Assembly (NCBI RefSeq): GCF_020360975.1
Contig: NW_025408676.1
Span: forward strand, 620,001-684,000
Reading direction: 5' to 3'
Length of the DNA: 64,000 nt
From: Hirsutella rhossiliensis
Lineage: Eukaryota > Ascomycota > Sordariomycetes > Hypocreales > Ophiocordycipitaceae
This document shows positions 9,615 through 18,303 of this stretch, one piece after another; position 1 is the first letter of the stretch, and the number at the start of each line of letters is the position of its first letter. Both the position numbers and the translations under genes were made by a program. The notes beneath the pieces were generated by a model. It saw only the letters and a list, made by a program, of their open reading frames with translations, was not told where the DNA came from and ran no database searches.

Positions 9615-12600
9615 ATGAATATCTTGGACTGGAGCGGCAGTGAGGACTCCACAGTCGCAGAACTCGACGTCGTTGCTGGGGACCATCTCCCGCCCAGCGA
9701 AAAATGGAGCACGGAGATCTCACGCGACCTGGCAACGAATCAGTTCGTGGGCGAGATCATCGGACTTGGACGAGAGGACCGGCATTTAACAATTGACGGC
9801 CGGCCAGTCGATCCTCGCGAGATAGAGGACGCCGTCAAACAAACCCTTGGCCACGTCAGGAGCGTCGTGGCAAGCTTGGTGGTACCCACGGAAACTACCC
9901 ACAAGCCTTTGCTCGCTGTTGCCATGGAACTAAAATACGACGATGTTGTCGAACTTGACTCGCGGGTGAATGCAGTAGGAACAGCACTGCTTCCCATCTC
10001 CGCCGAGCTGAGGGGGCCTCTGCTTCGACTGAGGGCCTCTCTCTCCGACGCCCTGCCATCCCACCTGGTGCCAGAGCTTTACCTCCCTGTCACCAAGTTT
10101 CCACTACAAATCTCGGGGGAGGTGAACTGGGATATGCTCCGCCAGTCTCTGGAGAGCCTTGCAGAGAACGAGGTGTCTAACTTCGCCTTGGCCGACTCGA
10201 AGAAAAGCCCTCTCGTTACCGAGACAGAGAAGAGGCTGCAGTCGCTGTGGGCAGCAGTCCTCGGAGTGGAACAGGACCGGGTCGGCACCCATGACTTTCC
10301 CGACTGGCGCGGCGATTTGTCCCTGGCCATACCCCCGGTCTCCATGGCGAATGACTCCGGCAATGGTATATCTCTCAGCACGTCTGAGGTGTTTCGAAAC
10401 ACGAGGCTAGCAGACACGGCACGTACAGCTGAAGAGCGGAAGAATGACCCTGTCCAGAGGTCCGAGGACGTTGATGAGGTCCAGCGTTTCGAGCTATGGA
10501 GGGAGGTCAAGGGCTCGGCAGACGGAGCCCAGACACAAATTAACCTCGCCGGGGAGCTCAGCCATGTCGCAGCCCTGTGCCGCGTCCCTGTAGGAGACAT
10601 TGAGGACGTCTACCCGTGTACACCCCTCCAAGAAGGCCTCATGTCCGCCACAGCCCAGCAGCCGCACGCCTATGTCGGACGTTGGGCTTACCGCGTTCTC
10701 GACACCGTCGACCTGGCCCGTTTCAAACAGTCGTGGGGCGAGCTGGTCCGGGTGGCCCCGATTGCCAGGACGCGGATTGTTCCTGGGCGAATCTCGGGCG
10801 CTCTACAAGTCGTCGTTCGGCAGCCCTTGACCTGGCTCTCGGGCTCCAACGTTGACCAATACCTGGAAGATGATTCCGGCCAGGGAATGAGTTATGGATC
10901 GCCACTCATGCGACTGGCCATTGTCGAGTCTCCGCAAAAGGGGTGCATATTCGTCTTCACGGCCCACCACAGTGTCTACGATGGGTGGAGCTTGCTCAAG
11001 ATGTTCGAAGCCGTTTCCAGGATATACTCTCTGCAGGAAGGGCCCCGGGCGCCGCCGTATTCGCACTTCATCCGCTATATCGAGGAGCGGCGTCGAGACT
11101 CGACCTCTGCCGAGTCTTTCTGGCGGTCTCAGCTGGACGGCGACGCCGGCGTGCCGTTTCCAGCACCGCCAACCCCCCCCTACCAGCCCTCCCCGTCGCA
11201 GAGCATGAGCTGCGGCATACATGTCGGGCATCTGACTGGGTCCATCACGCTGGCCTCGTTTCTTCGAGCCGCGTGGGCGTTGACAGTCTCGTCCCGGAGC
11301 GGCGACGACGTGCTCTTCGCCATGCCTCTCTCCGGACGATCGGCTCCAGTGCGAGGTGTGGCCGACATGATCGCGCCGACTATTGCCACTGTTCCTGTTC
11401 GAATCCGCATAGACCGCACCCAGCCAGTTTATGATTACCTGGTCGCCGTTCACCAACAGGCAGTCGACATGCTGCCATTCGAACATACGGGCTTGCAGCA
11501 TATCCGCCGTCTCGTGGGGGCCGGCTTTGACATGCGACACATCTTTGCTGTCCAGCCCATCGGGAAGAGCCATGAGCTCATATACCGCGACATACTGGGG
11601 CTCGAGATGGTCAGATTCCCAATTAATGAGTTCTACGACTACGCTCTTACCGTCGAGTGCGAGATAGGACAGGACCTAACCGCTGTGCAGGTGGTCTGCC
11701 AGTTCGACGAGAACGTCGTTTCCGGTCGGCAGATGCGGCGCCTCCTCGGTGTATTTCAGAACGTCATCACCCAACTCGCCTTGTTCAGCAGCGGCACCGG
11801 GAACGAGTCTGTGAAAGTTGTGGGCGACGTCGAGATGGTCAGTCCCCAGGAAGTGACGCAAATGGCCCAGTGGGATCGAGAGATGCCCGAGAAAGAGCCA
11901 GCTCTTGTGCACGAGCTCGTGCGACGACACGCGCTCTCCAAACACGACGCGCCTGCTGTAAGCGCATGGGATGGCAGCCTCTCTCACGGGGAGCTGGACC
12001 GGCATTCGGAGCGGCTGGCCAACCGCCTCGTCGCCCTCGGCATCGGCCCCGAGGCCATGGTTCCCCTTTGCCTCGACAAGTCCAAGTGGGTTGTAGTCTG
12101 CATCTTCGCCATCCTCAAGGCCGGCGGTGCGGTAGTGCCGGTCAGGGCCGATCCAATCTCACGCCTCCGGGCCATTCTCAGCAACACTGGCGCCCAGGTG
12201 GTGCTGGCGAGCCCGTGCTATGCCGCACAGTTGAAAGACTTGGCACACCACGTTCTGCCAGTCGACGATGACTTCTTCTCGGATCTTCCTAGTGGTCTGA
12301 AACGGCCGCAGCAGAATGTCAGGCCGGACAATGTGGCGTTTGTCATGCACACGTCGGGTTCAACAGGGACACCCAAGGGGGTTGTTCTCGAGCACGGCGC
12401 CATTGCGACGAGCGTTCAGGTCCAAGGCGAGAAACTGGGAATCAACAGAGATACCCGCTCGCTTCAGTTTGCCAACCTGACTTTCGACATGGCCCTTCAC
12501 GACATTCTTGTGCCGCTCCAGTTTGGCGGATGCGTGTGTCTGCCGTCGGAGGAGGACAAGATGAACGACTTGGCCGGTGCCATTCGAAGACTGGGCGCCA

Positions 12601-15600
12601 ACTACCTCCTCGTGACCCCGACCGTCCTGGGCACGCTGAAACCCTCCGACTGCCCCGGGCTGCGCACCATTGTCGCCGGCGGCGAAGCCGTCCACGCTGA
12701 GCACGTGAAGCCCTGGCTGGCGCAAGCCCGCGTCTTCAGTGCCTATGGCTTGACAGAGTGCTCCATCATCTCGACAGTCGCCGAGTACAGCGGCGGCCCG
12801 ACACTCAATCTTGGCCACGCAATCGCCGGCGGTGCATGGGTCGTGAATCGGGCGGATCACAACAAGCTGGTTGGGGTGGGCGCCGTAGGCGAGCTGCTCG
12901 TCGAGGGACCTCAGCTCGCCCGGGGCTACCTCCACGACCCGGACAAGACGGCGGCTTCCTTTTTATATAATCCATCTTGGTTGGATCGGTATCGTCTGCT
13001 CAAATCGAGAAGCGAAGTACGGCGTATGTATCGCACCGGAGACCTGGTCACTCAGAACGACGACGGCTCCTTCAACTACATCGGCCGAGGAGACAGCCAA
13101 GTCAAAATACGGGGCCAACGGATCGAGATTGGTGAAGTTGAGCACCATGTTTTGCGGCATGCAACAGTTGCCGATGCCATTGTCCTCTATCCCCGTCGCG
13201 GCCCCTGTCAGGGGCGTCTCCTCGGGCTGCTGACCCTGCGCGGCCTCATGACGAGCAGGGGGGAGCGTGACGCAGAGGTGCAGCCGACTACGCCAGCGCA
13301 AGTTTCCAGCGCCCTCAAAAAGGCCTCCTTGGTTCGCGAGCAGCTTCTGACGAGGGTGCCCGAGTACATGGTGCCGACTGTCTGGATCTCGCTCGCGTCC
13401 ATGCCGCTGACGGCCTCGCACAAGGTCGATCGCAAGAAGCTGGTGCAGTGGATCGAGGACATGGACGCAGAGCGCTTCGACGGCTTGACGGGGCTTGACA
13501 GAGAAGGTGACGAAGGCCCCAGGGCGCCGGCAAACGAGGTGCAGCGACAGCTTCAGGCGGTGGTGGCCGAGATACTTCATCTCTCTCTCGATCAGGTCTC
13601 GCTGGGCCGCTCCTTTCTCAGCATGGGCGGCGACTCCATCACGGGAATGCAACTTGTCTCGCGATGCCGCACACGTCATGACATGTCACTTCTTCTCCGG
13701 GACGTTTTGCAGAGCGCATCCATCGCTCAGCTTGCGCTCAGAGCCACTGCCAGTGGCGAGGCCACGCCGTTCACGGACACGGCCAGCGCTCCCTTTGACC
13801 TCTCGCCGATCCAGCAGCTGTACATGCAGTCCATGGCGGCGGCTCAGGGGTCGCATGACGACGGCCAGGAAAGGTTCAACCAGAGCGTGTGCCTCGAGGC
13901 CGGGCGCCCCATCGGCTCGCAGGAACTCAGACGCGCGGCCGAGGCTCTCGTTTCGAGGCACCCAATGCTTCGTGCGCGCTTCTCCCAGACCGAGCACGGC
14001 TGGAAGCAGCACATTGAGTCCCAGGTGGACGGATCTTTCCGGCTCGGGTTCCATGGCGTGGAAAGGTCGAAGGACGCCGAAAGGGTGATTTGGTCGGCAC
14101 AGCGCCGGTTGGACCTCGACAAGGGGCCCGTATTCTCGCTCGACTCGATCCGGGTAGCGGAAGACGGCAAGCAGCTCCTCTTCATCGTGGCTCACCACTT
14201 GGTCGTCGACATTGTCTCCTGGCAGATCATGATGCGCGAACTCGCCGACGCCGTCCTGCACCCATCTGTCGCCGTTCTCAAGGAACCCGTCTCGTTTCAA
14301 CGTTGGACCCGGATGCTGGCCGGCCACACGCTCGAGGTTGGATCGCCGGCACAAGCCCTGCCTATCGAGACGCCGGTCACGGACGGGAGCAGCTACTGGG
14401 GAGTGGCACCCGAGAGCAACGTCTACGGCAGGCGCGTAAACGAGGGGCTTGTCGTCGAGGACGTGGCCTCGTTGCTTCTTGGCCAAAGCCCCCTGCGCAC
14501 CGAGCCCGTCGAGGTTCTGCTTGCCGCCTTGTTCCACTCCTTCCACCGAGTCTTCCCCGACAGGCCGGTTCCAACCATCTTCAACGAGGGCCACGGCCGC
14601 GAGCCCTGGGGGAACTCGATGGACCTGTCCGACACTGTGGGATGGTTCACGACCATGACACCCATTCACGTGTCCGTCGACGACGACTCCAACGATATCG
14701 TAGACATACTGCGGAGAGTCAAGGACACGCGTCGAAGCATCCCCGAGCGTGGCATGGCGTACTTTGCAGCGCGCTTCCTCACCCTCGACGGGCGAGAGGC
14801 CTTTTCGTCACACGAGCGCATCGAGGTCATGTTCAACTTTAGCGGCCGCCATCAGCAGGCGCAGGATGCCGAGGGTCTGTTGCAGGTCGTGCCTTGTCCC
14901 ACCGAGGCGTCCTTGTCCAACGTTGGAAGCAGCGTGCGGCGTCTCGCCCTGCTTGAGATTGACGCGGGCACCTGGGGAAACCAGCTGTCGGTCATCTTCG
15001 GCTTCCACCAGCATATGCAACGCCAGCCCGAGGTGCGGCGCTGGGTTCAGGCTTACCGCTGCTCGCTCGAGGAGCTGGCCGCGAGACTCGAGGCTCTGCC
15101 CCTGACGTTTACCCTCGCCGACTTCCCCTTACTGACGCTGACGTATAGCGAGCTCGCCCGCCTGCAGCACGAGCTTTTGCCCCAGAACGGCATTGCGAAC
15201 GCGTCTGATGTCGAAGACATTTATCCCTGCTCCCCCATCCAGCAAGGTATCATCATGGGCCAGTGGAAGGACCAGTCCCGATATCAAGTCCAGTCGATAT
15301 GCGAGTTCCGAGCTGCCGGGGCTCGCGCTGTCGATCCCGTCAAGTTCTCGCGCGCGTGGCAGACGGCCGTTCGCCGGCACTCGATCCTGCGCACCGTCCT
15401 CATCGAGTCGGTCTCCGAGGGGCACCTGTTCTACCAAGTCGTCCTGAAGAGCTGGGAGCCCCGCGTTGTGTGCATTCACTGCGAATCGTCCGACGATGTG
15501 GCCTCTGCCTTTGCCCGCGAGGGGCGGCCCGAGTATGCCCCAGGCGAGCCATGGCACCAGCTGATGCTATGCACGACCGCGGCCGGGCAGCTCTTTGCCC

Positions 15601-16832
15601 GCGTCTCATGCCACCACGCACTCATGGACGCCTCGTCCCTGCATCTCATCTTCCGCGAGCTTGCCCAGGCATATGAGGGCGTCCTGGTCGACTCGCCGGC
15701 CCCCTCGTACGGGACCTACGTCGCACTATTGCAAAAGTCTTCGGCTGCCGAATCGTTGGAGTACTGGACATCCAGGCTGGCCGATGCACGACCCTGCTTT
15801 CTGACCCCCCTTGTCACTGAATCGACGGGTCACGCGTCCCTGCGGACGTTGAAGACGGTTGTCGACGACATGCGGCCTCTTCACAGGTTCCGGGGCGAAC
15901 ACGGCGTGACGGTGGCCAACATGGTCCAGCTGGCCTGGGCTCTCGTAGTATCGCGATACACCGCATCAGACGATGTGGCATTTGGCTACGTGGCGAGCGG
16001 GAGAGATGTCCCCATCGCAGGTGTCAACGAGATGGCCGGCCCCCTGATCAACATGACCGTCTCGCGGATCCGCTTCTCCGTCGGGCGCTCGACGGTTGTC
16101 CAAGCCGCGCAACAGGTTCAGGAAGACTTTCTGGATGCCTACCACAACCAACGAGTTTCTCTCGGAGAGATCCTTCATGCTCTCCGTCTGTCTAGACAGG
16201 GCCTGTTCAACACCGTCGTTTCCTACACTCGACGGCCCTTCGAGGATCCCCCAACCCCCGACGGCATCATGGCGCACCCCCTTTCGGCCGAAGACCCGAC
16301 CGAATTTGAGGCCAATCTTCATGTCGTGTGCGGCGAGTCCACCATGACGCTGTCGCTTCAATACTCAACCTCGTTGCTCGACGACGAGTCGGCCGGACGC
16401 CTCCAGGATAGCTTCCGACACGCACTCTTTTCCATCGCCACAAACAGCAACGTCCGCATAAACCAACTCAACATCATGGGCCCTTGCGACACGGCCCAGC
16501 TGAGCCTATCGGCAACAAATGTCACGTCTGCGCCGCAGGATACAGTTCAGCTCCACGGGAGTGCGGACGAAGAGGCGTCCAGCTCGGCGCCCCTGACGCA
16601 CGCGGAGAGGCTGCTGCAGGAGCTCTGGGCCCAAGTCCTGAACTCCTCTCGAATGTTCAGGCCCAGAGATGACTTTTTCAAATCCGGAGGCGACTCCATC
16701 GCAGCAATGCGGCTTGTTTCCAAGGCACACGAAAGCAACAGCCTGTGGCTGACCGTGGCCGACATCTTTCGTCATCCCGTGCTGGGCGACCTTGCCGCTG
16801 CCGCCGACTGCAATCGCAGAAAAGACTGCTAG
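9615..16832 (+). CDS. Nonribosomal peptide synthetase, 5'-truncated: (A)-T*-C-A-T-E-C-T
   Basis: A single uninterrupted frame of 2405 codons. In order: the tail of an adenylation domain only (residues ~45-175, degenerate A8 LGREDRHLTIDGRP and degenerate A10 LQISGEVNWD); a degenerate carrier domain (~205-245) whose GGDS serine motif reads RGDL; a condensation domain (~325-745) with HHSVYDG, His451/His452/Asp456; a full adenylation domain (~750-1275) with TSGSTGTPKG (~911), AYGLTEC (~1042), YRTGDL and GRGDSQVKIRGQR; a carrier domain with MGGDS, Ser1341; an epimerization domain (~1395-1810) with HHLVVDIVSW (His1527/His1528/Asp1532), EGHGRE and GWFTTMTP; a condensation domain (~1865-2290) with HHALMD (His2000/His2001/Asp2005); and a carrier domain with SGGDS, Ser2361. 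Only the second A domain can activate a substrate. Its FDMALHD segment keeps the Asp that contacts the amino group of alpha-amino acids. E after T predicts a D-residue. The start lies inside an A domain and the stop at 16830 precedes a decayed C domain, so this looks like the surviving core of a longer enzyme, though still open and possibly expressed. Confidence 0.9.
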   Translation: MNILDWSGSEDSTVAELDVVAGDHLPPSEKWSTEISRDLATNQFVGEIIGLGREDRHLTIDGRPVDPREIEDAVKQTLGHVRSVVASLVVPTETTHKPLLAVAMELKYDDVVELDSRVNAVGTALLPISAELRGPLLRLRASLSDALPSHLVPELYLPVTKFPLQISGEVNWDMLRQSLESLAENEVSNFALADSKKSPLVTETEKRLQSLWAAVLGVEQDRVGTHDFPDWRGDLSLAIPPVSMANDSGNGISLSTSEVFRNTRLADTARTAEERKNDPVQRSEDVDEVQRFELWREVKGSADGAQTQINLAGELSHVAALCRVPVGDIEDVYPCTPLQEGLMSATAQQPHAYVGRWAYRVLDTVDLARFKQSWGELVRVAPIARTRIVPGRISGALQVVVRQPLTWLSGSNVDQYLEDDSGQGMSYGSPLMRLAIVESPQKGCIFVFTAHHSVYDGWSLLKMFEAVSRIYSLQEGPRAPPYSHFIRYIEERRRDSTSAESFWRSQLDGDAGVPFPAPPTPPYQPSPSQSMSCGIHVGHLTGSITLASFLRAAWALTVSSRSGDDVLFAMPLSGRSAPVRGVADMIAPTIATVPVRIRIDRTQPVYDYLVAVHQQAVDMLPFEHTGLQHIRRLVGAGFDMRHIFAVQPIGKSHELIYRDILGLEMVRFPINEFYDYALTVECEIGQDLTAVQVVCQFDENVVSGRQMRRLLGVFQNVITQLALFSSGTGNESVKVVGDVEMVSPQEVTQMAQWDREMPEKEPALVHELVRRHALSKHDAPAVSAWDGSLSHGELDRHSERLANRLVALGIGPEAMVPLCLDKSKWVVVCIFAILKAGGAVVPVRADPISRLRAILSNTGAQVVLASPCYAAQLKDLAHHVLPVDDDFFSDLPSGLKRPQQNVRPDNVAFVMHTSGSTGTPKGVVLEHGAIATSVQVQGEKLGINRDTRSLQFANLTFDMALHDILVPLQFGGCVCLPSEEDKMNDLAGAIRRLGANYLLVTPTVLGTLKPSDCPGLRTIVAGGEAVHAEHVKPWLAQARVFSAYGLTECSIISTVAEYSGGPTLNLGHAIAGGAWVVNRADHNKLVGVGAVGELLVEGPQLARGYLHDPDKTAASFLYNPSWLDRYRLLKSRSEVRRMYRTGDLVTQNDDGSFNYIGRGDSQVKIRGQRIEIGEVEHHVLRHATVADAIVLYPRRGPCQGRLLGLLTLRGLMTSRGERDAEVQPTTPAQVSSALKKASLVREQLLTRVPEYMVPTVWISLASMPLTASHKVDRKKLVQWIEDMDAERFDGLTGLDREGDEGPRAPANEVQRQLQAVVAEILHLSLDQVSLGRSFLSMGGDSITGMQLVSRCRTRHDMSLLLRDVLQSASIAQLALRATASGEATPFTDTASAPFDLSPIQQLYMQSMAAAQGSHDDGQERFNQSVCLEAGRPIGSQELRRAAEALVSRHPMLRARFSQTEHGWKQHIESQVDGSFRLGFHGVERSKDAERVIWSAQRRLDLDKGPVFSLDSIRVAEDGKQLLFIVAHHLVVDIVSWQIMMRELADAVLHPSVAVLKEPVSFQRWTRMLAGHTLEVGSPAQALPIETPVTDGSSYWGVAPESNVYGRRVNEGLVVEDVASLLLGQSPLRTEPVEVLLAALFHSFHRVFPDRPVPTIFNEGHGREPWGNSMDLSDTVGWFTTMTPIHVSVDDDSNDIVDILRRVKDTRRSIPERGMAYFAARFLTLDGREAFSSHERIEVMFNFSGRHQQAQDAEGLLQVVPCPTEASLSNVGSSVRRLALLEIDAGTWGNQLSVIFGFHQHMQRQPEVRRWVQAYRCSLEELAARLEALPLTFTLADFPLLTLTYSELARLQHELLPQNGIANASDVEDIYPCSPIQQGIIMGQWKDQSRYQVQSICEFRAAGARAVDPVKFSRAWQTAVRRHSILRTVLIESVSEGHLFYQVVLKSWEPRVVCIHCESSDDVASAFAREGRPEYAPGEPWHQLMLCTTAAGQLFARVSCHHALMDASSLHLIFRELAQAYEGVLVDSPAPSYGTYVALLQKSSAAESLEYWTSRLADARPCFLTPLVTESTGHASLRTLKTVVDDMRPLHRFRGEHGVTVANMVQLAWALVVSRYTASDDVAFGYVASGRDVPIAGVNEMAGPLINMTVSRIRFSVGRSTVVQAAQQVQEDFLDAYHNQRVSLGEILHALRLSRQGLFNTVVSYTRRPFEDPPTPDGIMAHPLSAEDPTEFEANLHVVCGESTMTLSLQYSTSLLDDESAGRLQDSFRHALFSIATNSNVRINQLNIMGPCDTAQLSLSATNVTSAPQDTVQLHGSADEEASSSAPLTHAERLLQELWAQVLNSSRMFRPRDDFFKSGGDSIAAMRLVSKAHESNSLWLTVADIFRHPVLGDLAAAADCNRRKDC

Positions 16833-17380
16833 GCTTCGGTGAATACGACGCCATTTCTCGTTCCTGTTATATCGACACCCTCAAGGCCGCCCACGACGGG
16901 CGACCCGTGCAGGATTATCGGAGCTTCCACCCCTACGTTTACGACCTGTCGAGGCAAGGCAATAAAAGGGTCGACGCTCCTGGCGCTGCTCCCGTCCTGG
17001 ACCGTCCTCGACCTCCTGAGGCATTTCCAGCAGCAGCGGATGGAGAGTCTTGCCCACGAGACGCCAGGCTTTCGCGAAAGACTTCAAAGTTGCGCCGACA
17101 TGCCCGCGTCGTCGAGTCGTGCTCCAAGCAATGGCTCGTCTCACTCCAAATTGCATATATGGAGCCAGCCATCCCGTCAACCCTGGCGCAAGACTTTCTC
17201 AAAAACCTCTGCCAGATGGTGGATGTATTCATTAACGGGATGCAGCGACCCATTGATCGGATAGTTGGGCAACCGCCGTGTGACTATTCATTCTACATGC
17301 ATGTCGAGTTGCGCGAAGGGGCAGACTGGATTTGCCTCCACGAAGCCAGGGCAAGGGTGGCAAATCACTATTCACGATAG
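16833..17380 (+). pseudogene. Decayed terminal condensation domain of the NRPS
   Basis: Downstream of the NRPS stop, pieces of a condensation domain persist in three frames. Around 16835-16960 a frame carries EYDAISRSC and then AAHDGRPVQDYRSFHPYVYD, which matches the part of a C domain starting at the Asp of the HHxxxD site; the two histidines and everything before them are missing. From about 16977 to 17110 the NRPS's own frame carries TVLDLLRHFQQQ and then HETPGFRERLQSC, typical of the C-domain latch region in terminal fungal modules. From about 17113 a third frame continues with VVLQAMARL. So at least one deletion, a stop and two frame changes separate it from a working domain. The parent enzyme would have ended ...E-C-T-C. 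Confidence 0.6.
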
Positions 17381-18066
17381 ATCTCTTTCCGGCAGTCCGC
17401 AAATGGCCTGCGGCATGCCAGAGTGCCGTACGTGAGACCGGGGGTTATTCTGCACAGTACGTACATGAATGTGCTCGGCTTCAGTTAGGCAGAGGTGTGC
17501 TGGATTACATTGGATGAAAGGGGTATGGATAGATGTGCGCAGTTGCAAAGTTTCGGTCTCCGTACCGCCACGCCCATGTCTCACCTCTCTTTCGACAAGC
17601 CACTTCTGGCACTCCAGCCAGGGCCGTGCGGGACTTCTATGATATGCTGGAATTGCTACTGAAAAGTACGCTGCTGGAACCACAACCGCTCGCTATTCGC
17701 TCTTGGGGAAAAGAAAACATGATCTTTGGAGCACACATAATCGAGCACAAGACAAGAAGCGTCAGCCCGAGTCTGATTCGGCGCGCCTGCGCACCATTTC
17801 AACATTCGCCGCGCTCTCCTTCGTCGTCGATACAACATGACGCCGAGATCGTCGCCCGGTCCGCCAGCCCGCCTCTGACCAGGTCGGAGCGGTGCTTATC
17901 CCTGGGTCGACAAGCCACGGCAGCCCAGAGAGCGGCGGCCGGGTGGTTAGCGAAGAACGACTTGCCATTGCTGTTGCTGCTGTCCTGAGTTGGGGGACGG
18001 CGAGCTTTATAAGTGAGGCGGCGCCGTCGGTCGTTGCCGGACGGGGCCCGTGCTGCCGGGGCCGGG
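17381..18066. other. Intergenic, no gene recognised
   Basis: 3' flank of the NRPS region. Plus-strand frame 17533-17988 and minus frames lack motifs or leaders. Part may be the 3' UTR or further exons of the minus-strand small membrane protein gene. Confidence 0.4.
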
Positions 18067-18303
18067 TTATCGGCCGCCTTGTCCCCCGGCTTCGGCGCCG
18101 ACTGCGGTTGAGCTGCGGGACTGGTAGCAGGGGGGCCGCTGCTCGGGGTCTTCGTTGTTTTTTTGCGCCAATCGAAGTTTGCGCTTTTTGCGCAGGTAAT
18201 CGTGCAGGTTCCCAGCCTGCCACAAGCATACGATGAAGAGGAATAGAACCAGAGTGGGACCGCCGACCCATATCACGTACTCTTTAATTTTCTGAGAGCT
18301 CAT
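18067..18303 (-). CDS. Small single-pass membrane protein, hypothetical
   Basis: A 78-codon minus-strand frame from the ATG at 18303. It begins MSSQKIKEYVIWVGG, and residues ~9-31 form one strong transmembrane helix (YVIWVGGPTLVLFLFIVCLW). A Lys/Arg-rich stretch follows directly (LRKKRKLRLAQKN), then a Ser/Pro/Gly tail. The positive-inside rule suggests the C-terminal side faces the cytosol or matrix. Size and layout recall small organelle membrane proteins, but I do not recognise a family. Upstream in-frame codons exist back to 18498, so a longer N-terminus is possible, and the C-terminus could be extended by splicing. It is a plausible real gene, of unknown function. Confidence 0.45.
   Translation of the reverse strand: MSSQKIKEYVIWVGGPTLVLFLFIVCLWQAGNLHDYLRKKRKLRLAQKNNEDPEQRPPCYQSRSSTAVGAEAGGQGGR

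Noticed and set aside
10803..11573. Long antisense frames inside the NRPS gene (also 12360-12935, 12963-13679, 13686-14669)
   Set aside because: Explained by GC-rich codon use of the NRPS on the plus strand.
9615..16832. Assignment of the NRPS to gliotoxin-type (ETP) synthesis because of an A-less C-T end
   Set aside because: The epimerase domain, the extra decayed C domain and the absence of any ETP tailoring gene do not fit.
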